Origin: JBQTII01 sp052387905
Lineage (GTDB): Bacteria > Actinomycetota > Actinomycetes > Sporichthyales > Sporichthyaceae
Length of the DNA stretch: 64,000 nucleotides
Direction of reading: 5' to 3'
Assembly (NCBI GenBank): GCA_052387905.1
Contig: JBQTIR010000011.1
Coordinates: 124,001-188,000 of the forward strand
Shown here: piece after piece, positions 8,028 to 16,119 of the stretch
How the letters are laid out: every line of letters begins with the position of its first letter
Numbering within the stretch: position 1 is the first letter of the stretch
Program-made: the position numbers and the translations under genes
Notes under the pieces: model-generated
Databases searched by the model: none
The model's input: the letters and a program-made list of their open reading frames with translations, nothing else
What the model was told of the DNA's origin: nothing

Positions 8028-9806
8028 ATGAGCACCCCCGGTTCCGGCGGTGAAAACCGTGGCGCCACCAGGTTGATCCTGCGTGGATACGGACCCCTCG
8101 CAGCTCTGGTAGTGGTCCTGCTCCTCGTGACGCTGCTCGTGCCGAGCCGACCTCGCCAGGAGGCCAGCGGCGTCGTCGGCACCGGGTCGTCCCCGATCGC
8201 GGCCGGGCAGCCGGCCGCCGGCGCTGCGACCGGCAAGGCTCCAGGTGGGGCCCCGGTAGAGGTCGGCGTTCCGGCCACGGGCAAGGCAGCTCCCGGCAAG
8301 GCAGGCACCGGCAAGAGTGGCGCTGTCACCACCGCGGGTTCTCCCGGTTCTCCGGGAGCCCCCGGTGGCCCCGCTGCGGCCGGTTCCGCCGACGCGTCCG
8401 GCGGTGTCCGCGCCGCGAAGAACTGCTCCGGGGCCAAGCTCCAGGACGGCAACTCCGCCTACTCCCCGCCGTGCTTCGCCTTCAGCGGCGCCAACGGCGG
8501 CGCCACCGCCCGCGGAGTCACCGGCGATACGATCACGGTCGCGATCCGCGACGTCGGGAACCTGCAGGGCGATTCGGACCCCGAGCTGGCCAAGTCCGCC
8601 GAGGCGAAGGGTATTGTCCCCAACCCCGAGGCCCAGGCGCGTACCCGCGCGGCGCTGCTGGAGTACTTCAACTCCACTTACCAGCTCTACGGCCGCAAGG
8701 TGGAGCTGGTGACCTATAAGGGCCGCGGCGATCCCCTCAAGGAGCTCGGGGGAACCGGCCAGGAGAGCGCGAATGCCGACGCCCTGAAGGTGGGTCAGGA
8801 GATCAAGGCATTCGCGGACCTGTCCGCGATCAGCCAGCCCTACCTGGACGCCCTGGTGCGCCAGAAGGTGATCGCCTTCGGCGGTCTGCACCTCCCGCAG
8901 AGTTACTACTCCGACCGCGCGCCCTACGCCTGGGGTCAGCTCATCGACTGCACCACGCTGACGAACTCGGCCATCGACCTGATCGCCAAGCGGTTGCCGC
9001 CGACCGGCAAGGCCGAACGGGCTGGCAGCGCGGGCATGCGCGAGAAGCAGCGCTCCTTCGGACTGATCGTCCCGGACGACGCGGTCTACGCCCAGTGCAT
9101 CGATGAGGCCCGGCCCAAGCTCAAGGCCGCTGGCATCACCATCGCCAAGGAGATCCGGTACTCCCTGGAACTGGCCAAGCTCCAGCAGGAAGCGCCGAAC
9201 ATCGCCGCGCAGCTCAAGAACGCCGGCATCACCACGGTGCTGCTGGTGACCGACCCGATCCTGCCGTTCTTCCTCACGGGCTCGGCGACCCAGCAGGACT
9301 ATTGGCCGGAGTGGTTCCTCTCCGGCACGGTCTTCACCGACGTCGACGTGGCAGGTCAGTTCTACGACCAGGACCAGTGGCAGTTCGCCTACGGCCAGAG
9401 CTACATCGCGGACATCGCCCAGGGCAAGGCCTCGGAGTCCTACCGGGCCTACAAGGCGATCCGCCCGCAGGACGAGCCGACGCTGACCCGCGACCTGGAC
9501 TACTACTCGATGCTGATGCTGTTCATCGGGTTGCAGATGGCCGGACCGGACCTGAACCCGGCGACGTTCCAGCAGGGGATGTTCGCCTACCCCGGGGCGG
9601 TGGGACCGCTGGGCGCGTGGAGTTGGGGCCCCAACGACTACACGGCGATCGACGACGCCCGGGAGATCTACTACGACCGCCGGGCTCTGAGCCAGTTCAA
9701 CAACCAGCCCGGGCGGTACATCTCCGTCTCGGGCAACCGTCGCTACCGCGGCACGTGGCCTACCCGCGACCCGCAGGCACCGATTCCGCCGCCGGCTGCT
9801 CCGTAG
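8028..9806 (+). CDS. membrane-anchored ABC-type substrate-binding protein (branched-chain amino acid type), copy 1
   Basis: This 592-residue protein starts at the ATG at 8028; the frame is open upstream but lacks family-like sequence. Residues 22-39 form one hydrophobic helix (LAALVVVLLLVTLLVP) with no lipobox, so the protein is probably anchored by this helix. A Gly/Ala/Pro-rich linker (about 45-130) leads to a periplasmic-binding domain (about 150-560). It is strongly similar over its length to the copy at 14376-16109, including YFNSTY, LYGRKVEL, ADALKVGQEIKAFAD and AYAWGQL-like blocks. It stands alone, without adjacent permease or ATPase genes. Its end overlaps the converging MMPL gene by 47 bases. 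The ligand is unknown. Confidence 0.8.
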   Translation: MSTPGSGGENRGATRLILRGYGPLAALVVVLLLVTLLVPSRPRQEASGVVGTGSSPIAAGQPAAGAATGKAPGGAPVEVGVPATGKAAPGKAGTGKSGAVTTAGSPGSPGAPGGPAAAGSADASGGVRAAKNCSGAKLQDGNSAYSPPCFAFSGANGGATARGVTGDTITVAIRDVGNLQGDSDPELAKSAEAKGIVPNPEAQARTRAALLEYFNSTYQLYGRKVELVTYKGRGDPLKELGGTGQESANADALKVGQEIKAFADLSAISQPYLDALVRQKVIAFGGLHLPQSYYSDRAPYAWGQLIDCTTLTNSAIDLIAKRLPPTGKAERAGSAGMREKQRSFGLIVPDDAVYAQCIDEARPKLKAAGITIAKEIRYSLELAKLQQEAPNIAAQLKNAGITTVLLVTDPILPFFLTGSATQQDYWPEWFLSGTVFTDVDVAGQFYDQDQWQFAYGQSYIADIAQGKASESYRAYKAIRPQDEPTLTRDLDYYSMLMLFIGLQMAGPDLNPATFQQGMFAYPGAVGPLGAWSWGPNDYTAIDDAREIYYDRRALSQFNNQPGRYISVSGNRRYRGTWPTRDPQAPIPPPAAP

Positions 9807-12069
9807 GAGTACCCGGGACCAAGGGGTACGGCCCCGCCGCGATCCTGACCGGGTAACGCTCTTCCCACGACGGAGCCGCGGCCACCTCGATGGCCTGCTC
9901 GGGCACCGGGGCGTCGATCTGCAGCCTGGCGCCCTCGACGTCGACGTCGGGCAGGATCCGGTCGAGCCAGGCCGGGATCCACCAGGCCCACCGGCCGAGC
10001 AGCGACAGCAACGCCGGCACCAGCGTCATCCGGATCAGGAACGCATCGACGAACACACCGAACGCCAGCGCGAAGCCGATCGACTGGATAACCGGCTCGG
10101 GGGCCAGGAAGAAGCCCATGAAGACGCTGATCATGATCACGGCGGCCGCAGTGACCACCCGCGCACCGTGCGCGAAGCCCGTCGCGATCGCGGTGTCCGG
10201 ATCGGCGCCGTGCACGAACTCCTCGCGCATCCGGGTGACGAGGAAGACCTCGTAGTCCATCGCGAGACCAAAGAGCAGTCCGATCAGGAAGATCGGCAGG
10301 AAGCTGATGATCGGACCGGTGCTGGCCACGCTCAGCGGACCAGCGAGCCAGCCCCACTGGAAGATCGCGACCACGGCGCCGAACGTCGCCGCGACGCTGA
10401 GCAGGAATCCGGCAGTCGCCTTGATCGGGACCAGCACCGACCGGAAGACCAGGAGCAACAGGACGAAGGCCAGGCCGACGACGACCACCAGGTAGGGCGC
10501 GAGCGCGCGGTCGAGCTTGTCGGAGACATCGATCTGGATCGCGGTAGCCCCGGTGACCGCGACCACCGCGCCGAACTCGGCGGCGAAGGCCGGCGCGGAG
10601 GTGCGGATCTCGTCGACCAATGTCGTGGTCGCCGGATCGGTCGGACCGCTCGCCGGTACGACGGTGAGAATTGCGGCGCCCCCGATCGGGCTGAACCTCG
10701 GTTCGGTGACCGCCACGATTCCGGGCAGCGTGCGTAGCTGGTCGCGCACTCCGGCCGCGGCCAGCGGCAGATTGACCCCGGTGGGGGCTTCCACCGCGAC
10801 GAGCAGCGGTCCGTTGGACCCTGGTCCGAAACCGGCGGCGAGGGCCTCGTAGGCCTTGCGCTGGGTGCTCTCCGGCGGGCGGCTGTCCTCCCCCGGCATC
10901 CCTAGTTGCAAGGAGAACGCCGGCACCGCCAGCACACCGAGGGTAAGGACCGAGACGACGACGGCGGCGAGGCGGTGCCGCAACGTCAGGGCGACCCACC
11001 GGGCCCCGAGCGTGCGCCGCTCCGGACGGGGAACACCCAGGCGCCGCAGGCCGGGTATCCGCCCGGGCGCGACCCGCTCGCCCGCGAAGCCGAGCATCGC
11101 GGGCAGCAACGTGAGGGCGACGATCACCGCGATCACCACGGTGCCGGCTGCGGCGAGGCCCATCGCGGTCAGGAACGGGATTCCCACGACGGACAACGCG
11201 GACAGGGCGATAACCACGGTGAGACCGGCGAACACCACGGCCGAGCCGGCGGTGCCGATGGCGCGCCCCATCGCCTCCTCGCCATGGCGTCCGGCCGCGA
11301 GCTCATTGCGGTACCGGAAGACGATGAACAGGGCGTAGTCGACCGAGACAGCCAGCCCGAGCATCAGCGCCAAGGTGGAGGAGCTCGTGCTCAGGTTGAA
11401 GAACCCCGTTGCGACGACTATGCCCATCATGCCGAGCCCGACGCTGATGATGGCGTTGAGCAGCGGCAGGCCGGCCGCGGCCAACGAGCCGAGGGTCAGG
11501 ATCAGGACGAAGGCGGCCATGACCACGCCGATGATCTCGGCCAGGCTCTGCTCCTGCTGGGTCTCGGTCGCGTCGCCACCGAACTCGACACCGAGCCCGG
11601 CCGCGCGGGCGGGTTCGGCAGCGGCGGCCAACGCCTCTTGGTCCGCGTGCGTCAGGTCTCCGACCTGGACGCGGTAGGCCACCTGGGCGTAGCCGACCCG
11701 GCCGTCGGGCGAGATCGCACCGGACGCGTAGGGCGACACGACCGCGCCGACCTGTGGTGCGCCGAAGAGTTGGGACACCGTCTGGTCCACCGCGCCACGC
11801 AGGGCCTCGTCGGCCAGGTTCGCCCCTTCGGTCGCGATGAACACCACGCGGGCCGTTGCCCCGTCGACACCACTCTGCGGGAAGCGTTCGGCGAGGACGT
11901 CGATGGCCCGTTGGCTCTCGGTGCCCGGAATGCTGAACTCGTTCGAGGTGGGACCGGACAACGTCGAGGCCGCCCCGGCGCCGAGGAACAGCGTAAGGAT
12001 CCACAGCGCGGCGACCAACCGCCGGCGGCGGAAACACCAGCGGCCGAGGCGGTACAGAACGAGCGCCAC
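9760..12069 (-). CDS. MMPL/RND-family membrane transporter
   Basis: This is a proton-driven exporter family member of about 769 residues with two repeated halves. Each half has a membrane helix, a large extracytoplasmic loop, and a cluster of five or six helices. Segments such as GLAVSVDYALFIVFRYRNEL and GLLFGLAMDYEVFLVTRMREE are the paired signatures of MMPL proteins. The GTG at 12069 has a GGGGGA ribosome site; a TTG at 12081 in the same frame is an alternative. It is preceded on the same strand by a MarR-type gene and a palindrome that may be its operator. The cargo is unknown. Confidence 0.88.
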   Translation of the reverse strand: MALVLYRLGRWCFRRRRLVAALWILTLFLGAGAASTLSGPTSNEFSIPGTESQRAIDVLAERFPQSGVDGATARVVFIATEGANLADEALRGAVDQTVSQLFGAPQVGAVVSPYASGAISPDGRVGYAQVAYRVQVGDLTHADQEALAAAAEPARAAGLGVEFGGDATETQQEQSLAEIIGVVMAAFVLILTLGSLAAAGLPLLNAIISVGLGMMGIVVATGFFNLSTSSSTLALMLGLAVSVDYALFIVFRYRNELAAGRHGEEAMGRAIGTAGSAVVFAGLTVVIALSALSVVGIPFLTAMGLAAAGTVVIAVIVALTLLPAMLGFAGERVAPGRIPGLRRLGVPRPERRTLGARWVALTLRHRLAAVVVSVLTLGVLAVPAFSLQLGMPGEDSRPPESTQRKAYEALAAGFGPGSNGPLLVAVEAPTGVNLPLAAAGVRDQLRTLPGIVAVTEPRFSPIGGAAILTVVPASGPTDPATTTLVDEIRTSAPAFAAEFGAVVAVTGATAIQIDVSDKLDRALAPYLVVVVGLAFVLLLLVFRSVLVPIKATAGFLLSVAATFGAVVAIFQWGWLAGPLSVASTGPIISFLPIFLIGLLFGLAMDYEVFLVTRMREEFVHGADPDTAIATGFAHGARVVTAAAVIMISVFMGFFLAPEPVIQSIGFALAFGVFVDAFLIRMTLVPALLSLLGRWAWWIPAWLDRILPDVDVEGARLQIDAPVPEQAIEVAAAPSWEERYPVRIAAGPYPLVPGTPTEQPAAESVPAGRG

Positions 12070-12097
12070 GAGGTCCCCCAAATATTCACAACGTTCA

Positions 12098-12110
12098 GTT
12101 CAGTGTGAAC
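12098..12110. promoter_or_regulatory. palindromic operator candidate before the MMPL gene
   Basis: GTTCA-GTG-TGAAC is a 13-base interrupted palindrome, with a further GTTCA just upstream at 12093-12097. It lies 29 bases before the chosen GTG start of the MMPL gene, in the 80-base gap that separates it from the MarR-type gene. A MarR dimer site of this form is plausible. No binding consensus is known for this regulator. Confidence 0.45.
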
Positions 12111-12161
12111 ACAAGGTGGCGCACGGCGCAAGCCGAATGGTCGAGTTGCCGGGAATGACCC

Positions 12162-12674
12162 CTAGCCCGGTGGCCCCTGACGCGCCTGCCAGCGCGCCCA
12201 GACGCCGCGCAGTTCTGCGTCCACGAATCGCACCAACTCTGACAATTCTGCCAACCGCGTCGCGCCAGGCGAACTCGGCCCGAGCAGGGCGATCCCGTCG
12301 TCGGCGATACCCGCGAGGTCCGGGGCTGCCGAGGTTCGGCGCATCAGGACACCCAGGATATCTCCGGGGGGTAACCGGTAGTGGTCCTGCCGGGAGCCCG
12401 GCACCGGCTCGCGCAGCAGCACACCCTTCTCGATGAGGTGGTTGACCGCGGCCGAAATAGCGGCCGCGCTGACCCCGAGCGTGGTCGCCAGATGCCTTGC
12501 GGTGAGGGACTCACCGTCGTGGCAGAGCATGACGACGTAGACGCGGGCTGGCATCCGGGGCCAGCCGCGTTCGGAGAGGGCAACCGACATTCGCTCGACG
12601 AAGGTGCGGAACTCGTCTGAGGCCTCGGCGGCTGTGCCGGGCATGACGTCGTGCTCGGGAGCCGAATGGCTCAC
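12162..12674 (-). CDS. MarR/GbsR-type transcriptional regulator
   Basis: The 170-residue protein carries a winged helix-turn-helix at about 45-110 (LTARHLATTLGVSAAAISAAVNHLIEKGVLLRE), followed by a helical C-terminal part for dimer contact. The GTG at 12674 was chosen because GGGAGG lies just upstream; the frame stays open to 12734. It is transcribed toward the MMPL exporter, a common regulator-exporter pair in Actinobacteria. On its other side lies the divergent promoter of the Liv-type operon, so it could control both. Confidence 0.8.
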   Translation of the reverse strand: MSHSAPEHDVMPGTAAEASDEFRTFVERMSVALSERGWPRMPARVYVVMLCHDGESLTARHLATTLGVSAAAISAAVNHLIEKGVLLREPVPGSRQDHYRLPPGDILGVLMRRTSAAPDLAGIADDGIALLGPSSPGATRLAELSELVRFVDAELRGVWARWQARQGPPG

Positions 12675-12763
12675 ACGCACCTCCCACTCCACCGGCGGGC
12701 TCGGGCGACCCCGGCTGGCGACTCTATCGACCACAGCGCCCGGCGTTCCTGCTCTGGGTCATG

Positions 12764-12868
12764 AATCGGTTGCAAGCTTCCTCTCCCGTGGTGTGCGGGG
12801 TCACAATCGGCGGATCAGCACCGGTTTCGTGCGCAACCGATTGACGTTCACGATTTACCGAATACAGT
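12764..12868 (+). promoter_or_regulatory. promoter with inverted repeats for the Liv-type operon
   Basis: The 316-base gap 12675-12990 has a good plus-strand promoter: TTGACG at 12841-12846 and TACAGT at 12863-12868, separated by 16 bases. A perfect 10-bp inverted repeat, AATCGGTTGC at 12764-12773 and GCAACCGATT at 12833-12842, flanks it, and the right arm overlaps the -35 box. This predicts an operator and a leader of roughly 115 bases before the ATG at 12991. The rest of the gap shows no gene. Confidence 0.55.
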
Positions 12869-12990
12869 GAAGGCAATTCTGGACGAAGCTCGCCACAGCG
12901 TGCTCGACCGACTCAGCAGTACAGCCATTCCGCTTCACCTGCCCGGACCCGACCCCGGTGCAGGCCCGCTAATCTCACTGGGAGCCGCTC

Positions 12991-14379
12991 ATGCGAGCCA
13001 CCCAACGCTTGGGCGCAGGCGTCAGCGCCACCGCCCTCGTACTGATCGCCGCCGCGGCCGGCGAGGCCGCGACCACGGCCGACACCGCGAAGGACAAGCG
13101 GGAGTCCCAGGCCCAGTCGCAAGCTGTTATCGCGCGACTGGTGCCCTTCGTCGGACTTCCCGGCGTCACCACCAACGTGGGCATCGTGACCTCCCAGGTC
13201 GGCGGGGGGACCGCCCAATCCTCTGCCGCTGCGGCTGACTTCGGCCTGCTCGGCACGCTCGTGACGGCAGGCGCAGGCGGGGCGACTGCAGACATCCCGG
13301 GCGCGGAGCTTCCCACGTTACCGGCGCCGATCAGTGCTGACAGCGAAGGCACGAGGTCGGTCACCCGCGATCCGTTCGCCGACACGGGCGCAGGCGCCGC
13401 GGCGGGCTCACCCGGTTTCCTCGCCCAGGAAAACGTCAACGCGCAGCGCAAGCCGTTGCAGGCCCAGAGCACCGTGCTAGGCCCGACGCTGGCACTGCCC
13501 GGGGTCCTGGCCATGAGCGGCGCACGCAGCTTCTCCTTCTCCGACGCTGCCGGCTCGAGCTCCGAGGTCGTTCTGGGTCAACTCTCCCTCGCCGACGGCC
13601 AGGTCCTGTTGAGCGGGATGCGCTGGAGTGCGGGGCAGGGAGTTCGCACGGCCGGTACCGCCGGGTTCACCCTGGGAGGTTTGCAGGTCGCCGGTCAGGA
13701 CATGCCCGTCGACTCCCCCGCCGAGATCGCAGACGGGCTGATCGCGGCCAACTCATCGCTGGCTCCGCTGGGCATCGTGCTCACCGCACCCAGCCTGCTG
13801 GCCGACAACAACGGCGCGTCGGTGGCGCCTTTGGTCATCCAAGTCCGCAACCCGGAACCCCTGGTCGATCCCTCACGCCAAGCCGTCGCGGTGGTCTCCC
13901 CGGTGGTGTCGGACCTCGTGACACAGCTGGTCGAGGCCTACCCCGATGCCCAGGCGGCCCAGATCGTCACCAACGCGGTCGTCGGCGCCGGCAGTGGTAG
14001 CACCGGAGGCCGCATCGAGCTCGGCGGGGTCAGCGCCCGATCGGGGCAGATTCTGCTCGAGGACCTGACCAACGCCGTCAGCGGCCCCCTGCCGAACCCC
14101 GGTGGTTCGGGTCAGGTCAACGAGGTCGCCGCGCAGCCCGAGACCGAGGGCGCCAAGGCAGTGGTGCCCGCTGTCACCGACAGCTCGATACCCGAGGACG
14201 TGGCGCTGATCCCAGCGGCCGCGGTGCCCGAGACCACCATCTCCCCGAATGTGGCGGCCTTCGGCCTCCCTTCCGATTCCGACCGCGCCCGGACCATCGC
14301 CCTGTTGGGTCTCGGATTGGCGCTCATCGTGCTGCTCGCAGCCGGTGACCGCATCCGGATGCTCACTGGAACAGCGTGA
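12991..14379 (+). CDS. secreted, C-terminally membrane-anchored protein of unknown function
   Basis: This 462-residue protein is not a family I recognise with confidence. Residues 1-27 look like a signal peptide (ending GEAAT). The body is rich in Ala, Gly, Ser and Val, with segments such as SGARSFSFSDAAGSSSEVVLGQ suggesting beta structure. A final helix (about 437-454, ALLGLGLALIVLLAAG) is followed by DRIRM, so it should face outward and be anchored at its C-terminus. GGGAG lies seven bases before the ATG. Its stop overlaps the next binding-protein gene by four bases, so it is probably an accessory part of the same transport system. Confidence 0.75.
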   Translation: MRATQRLGAGVSATALVLIAAAAGEAATTADTAKDKRESQAQSQAVIARLVPFVGLPGVTTNVGIVTSQVGGGTAQSSAAAADFGLLGTLVTAGAGGATADIPGAELPTLPAPISADSEGTRSVTRDPFADTGAGAAAGSPGFLAQENVNAQRKPLQAQSTVLGPTLALPGVLAMSGARSFSFSDAAGSSSEVVLGQLSLADGQVLLSGMRWSAGQGVRTAGTAGFTLGGLQVAGQDMPVDSPAEIADGLIAANSSLAPLGIVLTAPSLLADNNGASVAPLVIQVRNPEPLVDPSRQAVAVVSPVVSDLVTQLVEAYPDAQAAQIVTNAVVGAGSGSTGGRIELGGVSARSGQILLEDLTNAVSGPLPNPGGSGQVNEVAAQPETEGAKAVVPAVTDSSIPEDVALIPAAAVPETTISPNVAAFGLPSDSDRARTIALLGLGLALIVLLAAGDRIRMLTGTA

Positions 14380-16109
14380 CGCCCCGTCCGAACCGGCTGA
14401 TCCTGTCGGGTTACGGCCCGCTTGCCGGAATCCTCGCCCTGCTTCTCGTCGTCGTCATCACCGTGCCGAGCAAGGGCGGCACGGAGGTGGCCCAAGGTCC
14501 CGCTTTCGGGACAGGGACTACGGCGGGGAGCGCACCCGGATTCGCGCCCGACGCCGCACCTGGCCTCGCACCGGGCCAGGGGGCCCCGGGGGTGCCTGCC
14601 GCGAACCCGGCGGTGGGCAAGCCGGCAAAGACCGCGAACACCAAGGACCCCACGGGGACCAAGGCCGTGACCGTAGAGGGCACACCGCAGGCTCCGCTCG
14701 GCAACATCGTGGCTGCCTCGAACTGCGCCGGCGGCCGACAGCAGGCCCCCGGGACCTACTCCCCGGCCTGCATCAGTTTCACCGGTACCGACAACGGCGG
14801 CGCCACCTCACGCGGCGTCACTTCCGACACGATCAAGATCGCAATCCGCCAGAGTGAACAGCGCGAACAGTCCGACGAGGACAGCGAGCTTGCGAAGGAG
14901 GCCGAGGAAGCCGGGATCAGTTCCAGTCCTGCCGACCGGGATCGTGAAATGGACACCCTCGTCAAGTACTTCAACTCCACCTACGAGCTCTACGGCCGCA
15001 AGGTCGAGCTCGTCCGTTACAAGGGCCGGGGCGACACCCTCGCCGAACTCGGGGGCGGGGGCCAGGAGGCCGCCAACGCCGATGCGCTGAAGGTAGGTCA
15101 GGAGATTAAGGCCTTCGCCGACATCTCTGCGTTGACCCAGCCGTACTTGGAAGCACTGGTGCGCCAGAAGGTGGTCACGATCGGCGGCCTGCACATGCCG
15201 GGCAGCTACTACCGTTCCCGTGCGCCCTACGCCTGGGGTCAGCTGGTGGACTGCACCACCTTGTTGAGCTCCGCCGTCGACCTGCTTGCCAAGCGTTTTC
15301 CTGCCTCGCAGAACGCAGTCAGGGCCGGCAGTGCCACGCTGCGCGAGAAGCCGCGTAAGTACGGGCTGCTCGTCCCCGACGATGCCGTCTACGCGCAGTG
15401 CATCAAGGAGGCGCGCCCTCAGCTCGCGGCCGCGGGGATCGAGATCAGCAAGGAGATCCGCTATGCGCTGCAGTTCAGCAAGCTGCAGCAGGAAGCGCCC
15501 AACATCGCCGCTCAGCTCAAGGCCGCCGGCGTGACGACCCTGCTCCTGGTCACCGACCCGCTCCTTCCCTTCTTCCTGACCGGGGCCGCGACCCAGCAGG
15601 ACTACTACCCGGAGTGGTTCGTTTCGGGCACCATCGGTACCGATGCCGACGTCGCCGGCCAGTTCTACGACTCCGACCAATGGCAATTTGCCTACGGCCA
15701 GAGCTACCTGACCGGCTTCGGCTCGGGCAAGAACACCGAGGCCCGTAAAGCGTTTGCCTCGATGAAGAACGGCGAGCCGACCGCAACCGTCGATCTGGCG
15801 TATCAGACTCTGCTGATGCTGTTCATTGGGCTGCAGAACGCGGGGCCGAACCTGAATCCGAACACCTACGCGCAGGGGATGTACTCCTACGGTACCCATA
15901 CCGGGGAGTATGGCCAGTGGAGCTTCAGCCCGACCGACTACACCTCCACTGACGACGCCCGCGAGTTCTACTTCGACCCCAAGGCGATCTCGGCGTTCAA
16001 CAACCGGCCGGGGCGTTGTGTGCCGGTCGGAACCGGCAAGCGGTACCGGGGCGCTACCTGGCCCGCCCAAGTGCCGGCGGCCCCGATCCCCGCCGCCGTG
16101 GCGTCCTGA
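14376..16109 (+). CDS. membrane-anchored ABC-type substrate-binding protein (branched-chain amino acid type), copy 2
   Basis: This 577-residue paralog of the protein at 8028-9806 starts with GTG at 14376 inside the stop of the previous gene. Residues 12-30 form an anchor helix with no lipobox. An Ala/Gly/Pro/Thr linker follows, then a binding domain from about 135 to 560. It lies directly before fused permease and fused ATPase genes, so it is the likely ligand receptor of that transporter. LivJ/LivK-like proteins bind branched-chain amino acids, amides or aromatic acids; the ligand here is not predictable. Confidence 0.82.
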   Translation: MTPRPNRLILSGYGPLAGILALLLVVVITVPSKGGTEVAQGPAFGTGTTAGSAPGFAPDAAPGLAPGQGAPGVPAANPAVGKPAKTANTKDPTGTKAVTVEGTPQAPLGNIVAASNCAGGRQQAPGTYSPACISFTGTDNGGATSRGVTSDTIKIAIRQSEQREQSDEDSELAKEAEEAGISSSPADRDREMDTLVKYFNSTYELYGRKVELVRYKGRGDTLAELGGGGQEAANADALKVGQEIKAFADISALTQPYLEALVRQKVVTIGGLHMPGSYYRSRAPYAWGQLVDCTTLLSSAVDLLAKRFPASQNAVRAGSATLREKPRKYGLLVPDDAVYAQCIKEARPQLAAAGIEISKEIRYALQFSKLQQEAPNIAAQLKAAGVTTLLLVTDPLLPFFLTGAATQQDYYPEWFVSGTIGTDADVAGQFYDSDQWQFAYGQSYLTGFGSGKNTEARKAFASMKNGEPTATVDLAYQTLLMLFIGLQNAGPNLNPNTYAQGMYSYGTHTGEYGQWSFSPTDYTSTDDAREFYFDPKAISAFNNRPGRCVPVGTGKRYRGATWPAQVPAAPIPAAVAS

Positions 16110-16119
16110 GCCATTGTTG

